A stretch of 64,000 nt of DNA from Hyalella azteca (lineage: Eukaryota > Arthropoda > Malacostraca > Amphipoda > Hyalellidae), in contig NW_025946698.1 in assembly GCF_000764305.2 (NCBI RefSeq), positions 186,001 to 250,000 on the forward strand. Direction: 5' to 3'. How positions within the stretch are numbered: the stretch's first letter is position 1; each line of letters starts with the position of its first letter. Of the stretch, positions 48,664 through 60,827 are shown piece by piece. The notes beneath the pieces are model-generated. The model saw nothing but the letters and a program-made list of their open reading frames with translations, made no database searches and was not told the origin of the DNA. The position numbers and the translations under genes are program-made.

Positions 48664-50419
48664 CAAATGCCTTTGAAATTCTGTGTCGCGTAGTGAGACT
48701 CATTCTTATATCAATGTTATGATAATCATGCCTACCATTTTGGATGAATTTAATAAACATTGAATGAGTTTTGATATATTTACTGTTATTTCTTAAAAAA
48801 TGAAAAAATCGGCAAGGGTTTTTTGGCTGGTGATGGATATTATTTTTATGATTCGCGAAAAATCATATTCTTTATAATTTCTGTAAGGAAAAAACCTGAG
48901 CGCTGCGGTGGCGTAACTAAAACTGCATTTACTTTAAAACATCGAATTTCAATGCCGAAAGAAGGGCAAATTTAAAAATTGATGTAACTTGGAATTCCGC
49001 ACAATTTTCTGTGTCAACGATATCATAAAATTTACTTGTAACACTCATCTTTGCTATAAAATATTTATTGCAGCGTTAACAGAATCATGGTTGAACTATA
49101 AATCTACTAGTTCAACCATGAACAGAATGATAGTTTAAAAATGAACTGGTCACATCCCCGTGCGTACGGGCAAGATGGAATGAACCTGAGCGACACCGGA
49201 GGGCCAAGGAAGTGAATGAAAGATCTCAACGAGACCATCACCCGCGCGGCACTGGAATCTCGCACCAACATCGTCAGACAATAGTCCTAAATCTATCGCG
49301 GGTGCTACGTTTCACACTTCTACCTTGAATAGCTGAAATCCGCAAAAGGGAATTGATGGACTGATAGTACCTATTTGAGCATTTATCTTCTTATTGTTTG
49401 GTAAGTTTTCATTGATCCTAATGTTTACTAACCCTTCCTACGCACTTACAGCTCATCAAGTTACACGGGCTATTAACATCTTCCGATCTACTTTCACAGA
49501 AAACCGCGAGCCGGTGAAGATATGCGAAAGATTTTTCTCATTGATACTTCTTTAAAACCCGTGATAAAATCAAGCCACGGTTAGTGCAGTGCGATCCAGT
49601 ACAAATTACTCTGTGGTGCTCCGACGCTACAAATCGGACGAAAGCTGGAGATATAGCTAATAATTTATAATTAACGGCTGGATTTGTCAGGACTTTGCAA
49701 TTATTTTTAAATCAATTTCTTCTTTTAATTTCCAAGTTGGATCTTTAAAAATCATTTTACTTATGTAATTCTAAAATCAAGATTTCAAGCGTTACAAAAC
49801 CTTTATTCTAATGAATAATGTGATTTAGAGAAACTTAAAATTGTAATAAAATAATATTTCTTCGAAAGCTCATATTCACCGCTTCGACACCTTAGATCCT
49901 GAATTTGGCGCGAGTTTTAGACCGAAATTAATGACATAACATGTTCACTTAATACTAATTGTCAAAATGTTCGATCTCTATTCCTAAATTATGGTACATT
50001 GATAAGTGGATGAAAATCCCTATTTGATTCCATTGCCTGCGCTTGACTAACAGTTAATTATTACATTATCGGTATACATATCATTTTTACTCTCAAAAAC
50101 TCAGTTTTCTCGTTATTGGACTACTGTTTTTACTTAAATGTTCTTCTGTTGATGAATTTCACATTAGAATAAGACTCTGACTCGAGGATGAGTGGATATT
50201 TTCATTTTATTATCAAAACTTGAAATATCATTTTACTGAGATACTGTTTGTCTCCTAAGAGGTAATACACAATAAGTGTCATTATAAGGTACGATACGTA
50301 CATATATAAATGTACAGCTTTTGAAGTTTCATTCAGTCATTCGACAGCAACAACATCGAGAGACGTACAAATGCAAATATCTATCGACTTTAGAAGCTCA
50401 TTTTTCTCATATATTTATA
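48664..50419. other. Intergenic, no gene seen
   Basis: Contains a short perfect hairpin at about 49085-49118 (CATGGTTGAACTA and its complement). A mildly GC-richer stretch at 49140-49290 has no ORF of note. Confidence 0.5.
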
Positions 50420-50800
50420 AGAAACGAAAGCGCAAAGTAAATTCACTATATCTTCTTGAAACCGTTTCGCAGGATATCTGCATCATAAGTTCAAATGTAT
50501 ACTAAACACAATCACCAGTAAAAATCTAAATATAAACGAAAGAGATTAAAAATATAAATAAATAAAAAAATGCTAACGGAACATTAAATCTTATATTTTA
50601 AAATTGCAAGAGGATAAGAACTGAAAGCGTTATTAAGACAAGGTTTCATTTTAAAAATATACAGCGATTCCAGAATCAGAGCAACCGGATGTGGAACCAA
50701 GTATCTTGAAATCGCTCTCAGACGCAGTCACTGAGGCTATACACTCATTATTCAGCATGAGCTGTGCGCATTATTTTAACTTGCTTGACAAGTCTACTCC
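50420..50800 (-). pseudogene. Old, diverged Penelope-like element 3' fragment
   Basis: This stretch aligns by eye with the left Penelope arm at 59040-59410. Shared segments include AAATTCACTATAT (versus AAATTCACCATAT), GAAACCGTTTCG (versus GAAAACGTTTCG), and AGCAACCGGATGTGGAACC, followed by TCTTGAAATCGCTCTCAGA. It has many substitutions and indels and is non-coding. Confidence 0.65.
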
Positions 50801-51004
50801 ACTTAATCTGTTTGCTAAAATTTAAACTTGCTTAAAAAGCGAACTCTCGACAAGCGAAACAAAAGAGCATGAATGGGTTCAATACTATTGAATGAAGTGT
50901 TGAACACGTCAAAGATCCTTATCATGAATAAATGTAGAATAAAATAATTTTTAATTAATAAGAATATATTATATATAGTAAATATATAGTAAAATAATAA
51001 ATCG

Positions 51005-51180
51005 TTCGCACGCTCCAGTCAAATTAGCGCCGCCCCCGAGGACCTTAAGAGTCTGGGGTAGCGGTCGCGGAACTCAGCATCGAGCCCGGGCCGCAGCCGC
51101 TTGTAAAATCCGCTGCTCGAGTTTCTGCCTCAGTCCAACGTTGGCCATCCGTCGTCTGGCTGCGCATTCTCCTCCACTCT
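51005..51180 (-). other. GC-rich block of unknown origin
   Basis: A sharp GC-rich island in AT-rich surroundings. On the - strand one frame reads GFYKRLRPGLDAEFRDRYPR before a stop, which looks protein-like, but adjacent sequence shifts frame. It may be a decayed coding fragment of a mobile element. No family recognised. Confidence 0.3.
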
Positions 51181-52806
51181 CCACGCATACCATCCACACT
51201 GTCTCCATTTGTACTGATGAAAACTTCTTATTCATTTTGCGTCCATTATTGTGTAGCCTGCCCGCCGTGACTGAGAGCTACAGAATATAATGGCGTTAAC
51301 TATAGCATATATATATAGCAGGTGTTAACGCTATAAAGGCGTTAACTATAGCAGGTTAGCCCGGCGTTTCTTGTGACTGATAATCGCTGTAATTTTATAA
51401 CATCGTCATTCCGAATCACGTTTTGATGAATTTCATCAGTAATGAAAAATCTAATTAATTCTAACTAAAGAAGGACCCGTTAAAACTCATATTTGACTTA
51501 ATATCTAGAAATCTTATAGTCTTTTTTCCAAATGCGAAATAACTATTTTGTGCAGTTTAAATTGAATTTGGACATACAAACCTGTTATCAAATTTCAATT
51601 TTGTTCAATCACTTCCTCCCAGTTTTTGCAATGCATAAATATTTTCTCAATGGCAAAGAAATTTCAGGTCCTGGTAATGAATTCAGGTCTGGACCCGATA
51701 ATTTTCGGATATACGCGCCCGAAGAACCATCTATATTACCTAAGTCTCGAAAACCCACGCTAACAATATCAAACGAATATAAAACAATTGAAAATATCTA
51801 AAAGATTGTACTTGGAGTAACAACAATATTTTGAACTTTTTTTTTTCAAGTGATTCGCAACTTAATCACAGGAAGAGGTTAGGACAAAAAATTTTCCTTT
51901 TTAAGCACATGACCATAAAAAAATTTTCTTCGACTTCTATAAAGAATCCGCGGGTTTCTTCGGATGAAGGTAATACGAGAATCGTAGATGATTCGACATA
52001 GAAAACTAATTTCTATCTGAGTTTGTGAAAGTTTCTGGAAAAGAACATTGCAACTAAATTATAATACCGGACATTGTTATATCAAGAACATTATTTCACA
52101 TAAAGAAGAACTGTGATAAGCTCTTACCGAATCATCTGGTGAACTGGGTCCTGCGAGAATACATAAGAATAAATTCGAAGAGCGTGTTGTTGCGAACCTA
52201 TCTGGCTAAGATCTGACTAGTGCTATAGCTGACGATATCGAGGACACCTCGCATTCAGTTTCAAAATTAGTATCTAGCTGCTCCCTATAGACTAACTTCA
52301 TAATTTGGGTGGTGCTGAATAATAAACGTATTCATGTTCCAAATTTTTTCCCTATCTTAATAATTCCGGCTATAATCGACGTTAAATTGAGGATCTAAAG
52401 CATAGAACTTTACGATTCTTATGCATAGGATTCATTATACAATTACTTGAAATGATTACCAGAACTTAAAAGCACATACAACTATTGGAATGAAACATGA
52501 TTCACCACGAACAAAAAACAACACTTAACATAAAAAATAATTTTACATTAGAAATTTAGAGTAATAAAGGGGCTTCTCTCAACTTTACACATCATTTTGT
52601 AGCGTTGCGACCACACAGCGAAGTTGTAGCTGCTGCGGTACGTACTGCATCGACACAGTTTTATCCATCATAGCCCGGACTGCACGAAAAAAAAATTGAA
52701 AATTTAATTTTCTTCCTTATAAAAATTTAACTTCTCCTTAACATTCATTCATGTAACATAAGCATAATATCATGTTCAAAACGGTAACAAAAATCATCTT
52801 TTATAG
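51181..52806. other. Intergenic, no gene seen
   Basis: A small duplication of GGCGTTAACTATAGCA lies at 51290-51350. The ORF at 51532-51801 (+) has no recognisable motif. Confidence 0.5.
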
Positions 52807-52812
52807 TTTATT
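52807..52812 (-). terminator. Candidate polyadenylation signal of the peptide-precursor gene
   Basis: AATAAA on the - strand, about 240 bp past the stop at 53051-53053. Confidence 0.45.
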
Positions 52813-53050
52813 CAACCTGACCTTTACACAACAGTGGTCCTAACACCGTTCAATTAAATTGAACAGCGAGGAAACACTAATCACTAGCAAAATATCAAGT
52901 TCGAAATTACTAGAAACTAACTGCTGTGTTGAATCTCCTAAACATTTAGATCTATTATCAATACGTATCATTAGCTGAAAATTTGACTTTAAAGTTCTAG
53001 CAAAGATATTTTATAACCGCGTAGAAAATATCTGAAAACTTTAAAGAGAA

Positions 53051-55012
53051 TTACTCTGCACAGCAAATAGAGAAGTATCCGAATGTGTGTGCTGTGTAAT
53101 CGCTGTTTAATTGAGCTATGCCGTACGTCTTTTTGAATCCGCGTTTGCCGTAAGAGTATAGTCCGTAGTTGGTGGCTCCCAGTCGACGCTCGCCTGGGAA
53201 CCTCCTCTTGGTGGTGATGAGCTGGGGAGTCGCACTCACCAGCGCCAGCATCACCACCATCATAAGCACGAAAACCTGGAAAAATAGTGACATCAGACAA
53301 TGATGATTCCTAAATAATAATATTATTAATAAATAACATCAACTAACACCAAATCAAAATGATATAATAATAAATAACATCATCACTATCAAATACTAAA
53401 TAATAAATAACATCAAATGGGCAGCATACGATGTTTATTTGTAAGTTATTGCCGCCATTTAAGTCTATAAATTAATAATAATAGCGGTTTCAGCGTTATT
53501 AGGCCGTAGGCCTGTCGCCTATTCTTAACATCGCATAACATTCACAGCATTTTGCGGTCTCGAACTCGCAATTCACTGCTACAATTCTGCTATGCTTAAC
53601 CGCCCGGCCTCCTCGCCGATTCTGACCAGAAACTGGCGCACAGAGCTGGGATCGAACCCGCGCCTCTCTGCTCCAATCTTGGTACTCAGCACTTTAACCA
53701 CTGGGCCACCCTGCACTTTAACCACCAATATACTCTACACTTTAAAGTTGAGCATAGGAAAAGTTTTTTACATAGGCCATCAAAATCAGGAAAACCTTTA
53801 ATTCCGTGTAGCCTAGCCATTGATATTCTGAAATTGATTTTAATTAACGGCTTTGGTCTACAAATGAATATATTTTTTGGCTTAATCGGTTACGTGAATT
53901 AAAATGGTTATCATTCAGTTATTGACATAGTAGCAAAGTCTATCATTAATCTGAATGTAATTTATACAGTTTATAGCCATTTAAAATGATTATGTAATTC
54001 AGTTAATGTATTTGAGAACAGAAAGAGTTTCTGATTTTCATGAACGCAAAGTTTATTTATGTTTAAAGCTTTTTCACAGTCAATTCTACTTCATGTTCAA
54101 AACAGTGCTTCTCCGAGGAACTAATTGTCTATCAGACGGATGAGGTTTAGGAATCAAGCGCTCTGTAACTTTTAAAAATTTCGACTGGATTTAGCGAATT
54201 TATATTTATATCTATTAACAATTTAAGGAGTGGATGTACGTCCAGAAAAAAATTTATTTACAGATGGATTATTTTGAAATTTGGTGCATGCATATAAAAT
54301 ATAAATTTAAGACTTTTTTGTTCGTGTAAATTTTTCTAAAAATGGAAGAAAACGTGAAATTCATAGAAAACGTCAAAAAGTGGGGTACTGTGAAAATCTA
54401 TCTCCTCATTCAATTAACGAGCTACAACATCGAGAGATATATCATTCGATTCGTAAAGACAATATCTAGCGATCAACCGATCACTTTTTCCAATTATTTT
54501 TTGGGGTAGGGATTTTTATGTTCTTTTTAATATGGCCCCTCCCCTCAATTTTTTAGGGATTTTTTTAGGGTAGAGATTTTTATGTTTTTTTTCAATATGG
54601 CCCCTCCCCTCAATTTTTTCAATATGTAATCCCAACAAAAAAAGAAATCAGAAAAAGTGACCGGATTATCCCTAGATCAGTTTTTACGAATGGAATGATG
54701 TATCTCTCAATGTTGTAGCTTGAAAATCATAGGATAAGATATATATTTAAGATTGAAATTCCAAATTTTAGAGAAGCAAAAAACTGAAATTTGTGATCAT
54801 TGAATGTTTAGGTTTTACTTACGCTTCGACGGCTATCGTGAGCGAACAAATGAGCGCACAAACATGACTTTGGGCTCTTTGCATGCGCAATTATTGGACC
54901 TTTGAAATGAGCCTGAATACTGGGAAACTTTAAATTTTCGATTTTTGACGTACATGCTCCCCTTAAATTGATGCTCAAGACTATGAATGGATCGTACCTG
55001 AACAAAGTTCAT
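53051..55012 (-). CDS. Secreted dibasic peptide precursor, 79 aa (candidate neuropeptide)
   Basis: Two coding exons: 55012-54998 (ATG..CAG|GTACGA, five codons) and 53275-53051 (TTTTTCCAG| acceptor, phase 0). Joined, they give MNFVQVFVLMMVVMLALVSA, a textbook signal peptide that only exists after splicing. The mature part begins TPQLITT and holds basic cleavage sites KRR, ERR, GKR and KK. The segment LGATNYGLYSYGKR would release an amidated peptide ending GLYSY-NH2. The remainder, TYGIAQLNSDYTAHTFG..FSICCAE, has two adjacent Cys. I do not recognise the mature peptide; it is not an obvious SIFamide, RYamide, allatostatin, kinin or orcokinin. A TATA box and a 5' UTR exon lie upstream. Size, three-exon structure and processing sites fit an arthropod neuropeptide or short secreted hormone. 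An antimicrobial peptide or other secreted product remains possible. Confidence 0.7.
53530..53720 (-). mobile_element. tRNA-derived SINE, apparently dimeric, in the peptide gene's intron 2
   Basis: On the - strand, a pol III A box (TGGCCCAGTGGTTAAAGTGC) is followed by a B box (GGTTCGATCCC), then a second pair resembling GGGCGGTTAAGCATAGC and GAGTTCGAGACC. Two tRNA-related units in tandem suggest a dimeric SINE. The tail boundaries are unclear. It is not a functional tRNA, because the cloverleaf stems do not pair. Confidence 0.7.
54420..54730. mobile_element. Inverted-repeat element with internal 65-bp duplication, in peptide gene intron 2
   Basis: GAGCTACAACATCGAGAGAT at left is matched by inverted AGCTACAACATTGAGAGATA at right, arms of about 70 bp with mismatches. 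Between them, a block with TAGGGATTTTTATG and AATATGGCCCCTCCCCTCAA occurs twice. Likely a MITE. A related CAACATCGAGAGA segment recurs near 50352. Confidence 0.55.
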
Positions 55013-55281
55013 GGCGATGTATTGTTCAAACGATGAGGATATTCTGCAATTGAAGCAAGTATAAATACCAAGTCAAAAAGTTTAAATTATAATTTAAATT
55101 GAAATTTTGAATGTAGTGATAAGTTAAAAATAATATTAGTTCATGGTTTCACTCCCATAACATATAATTTTCATAATATTTTACTTCATGGTTTCACTCC
55201 ATAACATATATTTTTCAGAACATGAAAGCAATCTAATGATCATTCAATTGAAGGAACGATTAATTCGGATATTTAACGCAC

Positions 55282-55352
55282 CCGTTAATAGACACTAGCA
55301 ATATGAGGTGGCAGCGGCTTGATGTGTTCAAGAATCTGAGTCGAAGAAGATT
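55282..55352 (-). other. Probable 5' UTR exon 1 of the peptide gene
   Basis: Runs from an initiator-like TCAAT (A at 55352) to donor AACGG|GTGCGT. The next acceptor, ATTGCAG|AATATCC at 55043, opens the exon that carries the ATG. Inferred from signals and spacing. Confidence 0.5.
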
Positions 55353-55378
55353 GACAGCAGCGGCGCGGCATCAGCAGT

Positions 55379-55386
55379 CTTATATA
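55379..55386 (-). promoter_or_regulatory. TATA box of the peptide gene
   Basis: TATATAAG on the - strand, 34 bp upstream of the proposed start at about 55352. It lies within a GC-richer segment that contrasts with the AT-rich surroundings. Confidence 0.65.
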
Positions 55387-56713
55387 GTTTCCAGAACTGC
55401 CGCCCGCTGTGCACCGAATTATTGGTGAAGGCTGCATAATTATCATGACAATATTATTAATCTTGATATATAAATAAAATTTTAATGAATAAATGAATAC
55501 TTGAATATACTCGCTCATCATTATAGTCGGCCTGTTGTGTCGCGAAATCCGTTTGTGAAACAGCAAGCAAACATTTGTGTTTTTTTTAAACATTTTTTGT
55601 AAATGAATGCGTACGAGAACAGCAATACTATGTCCAGCAATGTACACAAATGATCCTTTTGGCACTGAATTGCGATTAAACGAAATTTAGAGGAAACTTT
55701 TTGTGATGCATAATTTTATTAAAAATCTACTTCTCAGCCACTTCAATGAATGATTGGAGGACAGCAATTTTTTTATTTCATGAATGCAAATTTTCTACGC
55801 TAAAATTTAAATCGCGCGAAACACGAACTGGTGTAAATTGAATTGTTAGCCCATGCTAAAGCTTATTCCTGCGATATGATTATTCTTACATTTTAATTAA
55901 TTGTATTAAAATAGTTTTTCAAGGATCACAGAGGTAATAAATTTATATTCACTTGTATAACCTACAAAATTGTATGTTATTCGGATAATAATTGAAGAAA
56001 TTGAAAACATGGACATATATTACTTCGTTGCTTAGACGATTGAGAGTTAATCTAAACAATAAAAATTCCGAATAGATATTTCTGAAGCCCTACTCCATAA
56101 ATTTTAAACTTAGCTACAATATTTTATCACATATTTATTCTGAAATTTCAAAATTAAAAAAGGCGGCGGATCTTTCTAAAAATTCCTAAAAAACTTTAGA
56201 TCTCTTTACGATGAAAATTCCAATCCCTTTCCTTCATATTAAAATTGATTAAACATTGCATACACGCATTGTTAGGACCATTTTTAAGCAACACCCCGAC
56301 ACAACACACAGACTGTAATATTGTAAGCAATGTCGCCAACCTTCAAGAATCCTGTAAATTATGGTAATCGCTAATAGTGTCGGCGGCACAAAAAAATTAC
56401 GCTCATATTGGGTGTTACCCCAGAGGTACAAAGAACAAGCGCTTGATGCGTGGCCATAAACTGTTTTCCAACAAACATCTTAAGGGGAAAATAAAGAAAT
56501 TGAAAGAATGTCTGCATACATACGAATTTCCTCTGAAACTACATCGTCAATTAATTGCGAATCTAGAGTAAATAATGACTGTGAGATAAATTTGCTACGA
56601 TTATCTGGTTCCAAGGTGGAATAATTCCAGACGCGTTTTGGTTCCTGCCGACGGTTTCTGGCGAATGAGAAACGTTTATACTTTATACTATGATATATGT
56701 TATATGATAAATC
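55387..56713. other. Intergenic upstream of the peptide gene, no gene seen
   Basis: The ORFs here (for example 56377-56571, +) are lysine/leucine rich with no recognised motif. Confidence 0.45.
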
Positions 56714-56935
56714 AGGGACCTCCAAACTTTTTTCACCAAGGGCCAGGAGCAGGCCTTCTGAAACCTTCGCGGGCCGGTCCCATTTCCTGTTTTTAAGTAA
56801 GGCGTAACCATAAATAAATGCCACGCTCGATTTTTGTACACATTATGTTGGTCTACGAGATATCCTCGGGGGCCGGATAGAACCTAGCCGGGGCCGGATC
56901 CGTCCGGCCCGTGGCTGGAGTTTGGAGACCCCCTG
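56714..56935. mobile_element. 222-bp hAT-type MITE
   Basis: The left end reads CAGGGACCTCCAAACTTTTT. The right end, on the - strand, is CAGGGGGTCTCCAAACTCCA. This is the familiar hAT (Charlie/Blackjack-style) terminus. The interior carries GGGCCGG motifs. The 8-bp flanks do not match, so the duplication has decayed or the insertion is rearranged. Confidence 0.75.
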
Positions 56936-57825
56936 TCAATATATAATATATGTCATATGATATATGATTTATTATGGCAGTATACCGTAAGAACAACGCA
57001 AAGCTCATACAAAACGATAACTGTACACCAGTCGGGTATTGCAGGTATGAGTGTTATGTTTTAATCTTACCTAAATATTGAGGTAAAGCTTGGATTACTG
57101 GACTTGCTCTGGATTTCATCCTAAATTAAGTTACTTGGTGAGGATATGACGCAGCACCGATGAAGGTTTCAGCGCCCATCGTAAAGTACCTACTTTTGCC
57201 TGCTGAAACATCGTATAGTATGTTACGTGCGCAGTGACGAATCCAAAATTATACATCGTGGGCACATATGACAAATATTCGCAATTAATGACTTTTAAAT
57301 TAATTGTTTCTCTAGACCTCTCACTTCCAGACCCTATTAAAGGAAACGTAGCTGATTTTTATTAGAACAATTTGATGAGACATGCATTATGGGATGAAAT
57401 CCATTCTCATAACTGCATGATGCCACCGTCAAGCTTCGCTTTTTAACTTCGTACAAGCACTTTGGTTTCCGTATGAAATGTGAGGTTACAAAGCTGGAAC
57501 TCTAAAATGTAATCCTGCATTACCTTAAATTTTCATACTAATTTTTTTTGGCCCTGATATAAATCTCGGTTTCTCCACTAATTTTCCCGAAAATACATTA
57601 ATTTTATAGCAGGCATTTTCACGGTGTCGCGATTTTTCACACGTTGCAAGAACAAGTTTAGTGTCTGCTGCACCTAACGTTGTATTCGTATGTTGCCTCC
57701 ACACTACGAACGATACATAACTGATATAGTTTTCAATGAGATAACCTTCATTATTATCTATCCCTCTACCAACAAAAAAATCTAGTCCTTTACATCAAGG
57801 CTATCAAAAGTCAATTGTCCAGTGA
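56936..57825. other. Intergenic, no gene seen
   Basis: Low-complexity AT sequence with scattered TATATGATATAT. No ORF or repeat of interest. Confidence 0.5.
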
Positions 57826-57927
57826 GCATTTCCGTCCGTCTGTCCGTGAATTCACGGACAGACAGACGGACGGACATGACGAGCACAATAGCGCCTTTTT
57901 TTCATAAATGAGAAAATAGGCTAAAAA
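57826..57927. mobile_element. Partial MITE copy D (GAGAAAATGCGC family)
   Basis: Right portion of the family seen three times in the fasciclin introns. It has an inverted GTCCGTCTGTCCGTGAATTC / GAATTCACGGACAGACAGAC palindrome, then GAGCACAATAGCGCC and GAGAAAATAGGCTAAAAAG. Confidence 0.7.
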
Positions 57928-59014
57928 GACCCGTTCAACTTTCATGCCCATATTTTGCATGAAACATAGAAATTCTATTCAACTCTTAACCCCTCGCTCA
58001 CTCTTATCAAGATATGAAACAAAAATTTGCTTCATTTAAAATAAATTTGAGCAACAAATAAGAAAGTTAAATTTTGTCCTACCCTTTTCTCCCAGTTGAG
58101 CAATGCCTCACTATTATTCCATTAAAAATAAATTTTCAGTTTCGGGTACATGTAATAGCCTGGCATGATTATATAGTAACGTAAATATGAACGTCAGCTG
58201 CCTCAATATATTCATGAATCATTTCACTAGGTTTCAAAGACACACAACTAAACTTTACAAATTAATTTAAAATTTGTACACCCAACACTCTATATAATTG
58301 ACGATCTAGTAGAAAGTAATTAAGTGTAGTTCTTAAACGGATTACTAGCCCATACCTCAAAAATGATGATAAAACTTAAGCTTCTATTCCGAGAAACGTG
58401 TCGCTCTTCATAATTTTCTTCGCGTCGTCGTCAACATTTGTACGATGGCACCGGAAATTCATAAGGGCTTTTTAAACAATATGGTATTTTTCGTCTTATC
58501 AAAATGAAATTATTACATTTAAAAGATGCAACTGTTTATTACACTTCAATGACTATATCTATCGTATCTATTTCATGAGCCTGCAAAAGCCGGATTCCCC
58601 CGACAAATATGCCAGAGTAAATTTTCCTGATTCATATGCGATCTTAAAAATTACTGACAGACGCGCAATGCTCTTATAAGTGAGAACTTTTTGTTGAGAG
58701 CTTAACATGGGCAACGTTTCTATTAATGTGAACTATAATGTAATGTGAGCTTGATGTGCATCACCTAAAGCTAAAAATCTTTTGGAAAATTGAGCTTCTT
58801 CCATTGAGAATTCATCCGTGAATCTTTTGACTTGACATTTTTTCGTAGATATTATACGAAGAATTATATTTTGATGGGGTTCTGTTCAAACTGTGACTGT
58901 TGTTGTAATAAGCCTTTGTAAGTTAAACTCTTAAATATTTGTTACTTAAGTTAAACTTTTAAATATTATTAAATGTCACCATTAAACATTCTAAAATTTG
59001 CAAACTGACGATAT
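57928..59014. other. Intergenic, no gene seen
   Basis: A short duplication of AAGTTAAACT(C/T)TTAAATATT lies near 58920-58970. Nothing else seen. Confidence 0.5.
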
Positions 59015-60725
59015 TATCGCAAGTTCACAAGGAATTTAAAAGCAAAGAAAACGCCAAGAAAATTCACCATATCGATATTGAAAACGTTTCGGAGTCCAGC
59101 TCCATCATCAGTTCGACTAAACTAAAAATGAATAAAATCACTTTAAAAGTCAAAATTCAAAGACAGACATAAAACCTAAACAAGACCTAACATTATATCG
59201 AAATAAACAGGACTAGTTATGAACAACTTAGTCCTAGGGGTACGACAAGAATATAAAATCCTAGCGATTTACTATTTCCAGATTATATGAGCTAAACGCA
59301 TTATTGAGACATGGTTTTCGTTTGAAGATATGTAGAGACTCCAAAATTCTCAAATCCGAGCAGCCAGAAGTGGAACCGAGTATCCTGAAATCACTCTCAG
59401 ATACAGCCACGTCGCACTGTTCAGCATGGAGGCGCACGGAAGAATGAGGAGGCTTGGCGAGAGGCAAGTTAGAACGATAGCTCCTGCCACGGTGTTCAGA
59501 AACCCGGATGTAGAAGTTAAGCGACGTCATTCCAACGTACGTAGATGCACAGCGTGCACAACAGAACTCATAGACCAGGGCAGGGATTAACGAAACTTCG
59601 CTAAGTACACATAACTTTTCGTACTTACGTTCAAAAAGTTACGTATTGCCTAAGTCAGTCAAAATTTGGCATTAACAAAACTGTCTTACGCAAGACTCAT
59701 CTGAAAAGGTATTATCGAAACCATACAACTAACTGATCAATCAGAGGCTTCGAATTTGCCATTCCTAGCTCCTGTCGACTCAGTACGCAGTGCGCGTGGA
59801 TGAAAGGAGGTTGTATGTGTCAGCGTCATCTGCGTTGACTGACTAGGGAGCATATGGAGAAATGAGTGAGACGTTGTCTAAATAGCAATGACAACGCCTT
59901 GATTGTAATTTTTTGCAATCAAGGCAAAAAATTACATTTTTCCCATTCAAAATTTGAGAACTTTTTAGAGAGCTACCTAGAATTTAGAACATTTTGTGAG
60001 TTGGAGTTCTTGTGAGTTGGAGCTCAACTATCAGCTGAGAAAGAAAGGAATTTGTGTACGTAGCTAGAAAAATGGTTGGCTTGTCAAACTCCACTTAGTT
60101 TTGAATAAAAAAGTCATGAAGATATTATTTTAGTGAATGCTCATAAAACTCTTAGATACGAATATCAAGATTTGCTTGCAAATTATAGCACAAAAGGAAA
60201 AGAAATTAGCTGGCATAACTTAATTGAATTTGTTTTCTCAAAAAGCACCGTTTAGCACGATCACATATTATGCCTATGTTGAATTATTGACAAAATTCTC
60301 TCACAATTCACCGTGTTGCAAGTAAATCGATAGTTTTATATTGCTTCGGCACACTCAAAACGTCTACGTAACTCCACTTACGACACCTCCGAGCAGGCGT
60401 AGAGCTACGTACTGTTTCTTGTACGTAGCTTCCCGCGCAAATGTTTTGAAAATACCATCGCTAAAGTTACTTCTTCATGTCAGCACTTACGCCACACGTA
60501 AGTCGCTACGTGTACTTAGCGATGTTTTGATAATCCGGCCCCAGGTTTGATCGCATCCGAGCAGGAATAACGTCCTTATACCTGAAGAAAGAACCAATTT
60601 TGAAATTATTTACCAGTAAAACATGCAAATTTATATTTGGGAAATATTTCAAACACAGCATTTTTAATTCTTTGGACATAGTTTCAGACGCACTACCAAA
60701 ATAGGGCAATGTGCAATAAATAATT
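59015..60725 (-). pseudogene. Penelope-like element 3' end, left (inverted) arm, split by a transposon
   Basis: On the - strand it encodes the same RT-tail and GIY-YIG segment as the right arm. It is interrupted at 59580-60540 between the codons for MRSNL and VYEFC. The upstream piece (60546-60725) reads MSKELKMLCLKYFPNINLHV and the downstream piece (59261-59575) reads SLNFYIRVSEHRGRSYRSNL. The two arms differ at very few positions (for example NNF versus NNL). Confidence 0.88.
59580..60540. mobile_element. 961-bp DNA transposon inserted in the Penelope arm, 5-bp duplication CCAGG
   Basis: The perfect pentamer CCAGG flanks the insert (59575-59579 and 60541-60545), and the intact right arm shows the uninterrupted target. 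Terminal sequences are inversely related: GGATTAACGAAACTTCGCTAAGTACAC at left resembles CCGGATTATCAAAACATCGCTAAGTACAC at right, with TTACGT-rich subterminal repeats. A perfect 10-bp hairpin GCCTTGATTG lies near 59901. There is no transposase ORF. Superfamily not assigned. Confidence 0.82.
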
Positions 60726-60827
60726 TTCTAATAATTAATTATTAATTAATTTCTAAAATTAAATTAATAATTCTAATTTCTAATAATAATAATAAATAAT
60801 TTTTTTTAATAATTTATTTATTGCACA
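60726..60827. repeat. AT-rich centre of the Penelope inverted duplication
   Basis: TTAATTATT and AATAATAAT low-complexity sequence flanked symmetrically by GGGCAATGTGCAATAAAT and its complement. Confidence 0.75.

Noticed and set aside
53600..53710. Possible functional tRNA gene on the - strand
   Set aside because: A and B boxes are present but acceptor and anticodon stems do not pair, and a second tRNA-like unit follows. It fits a SINE better.
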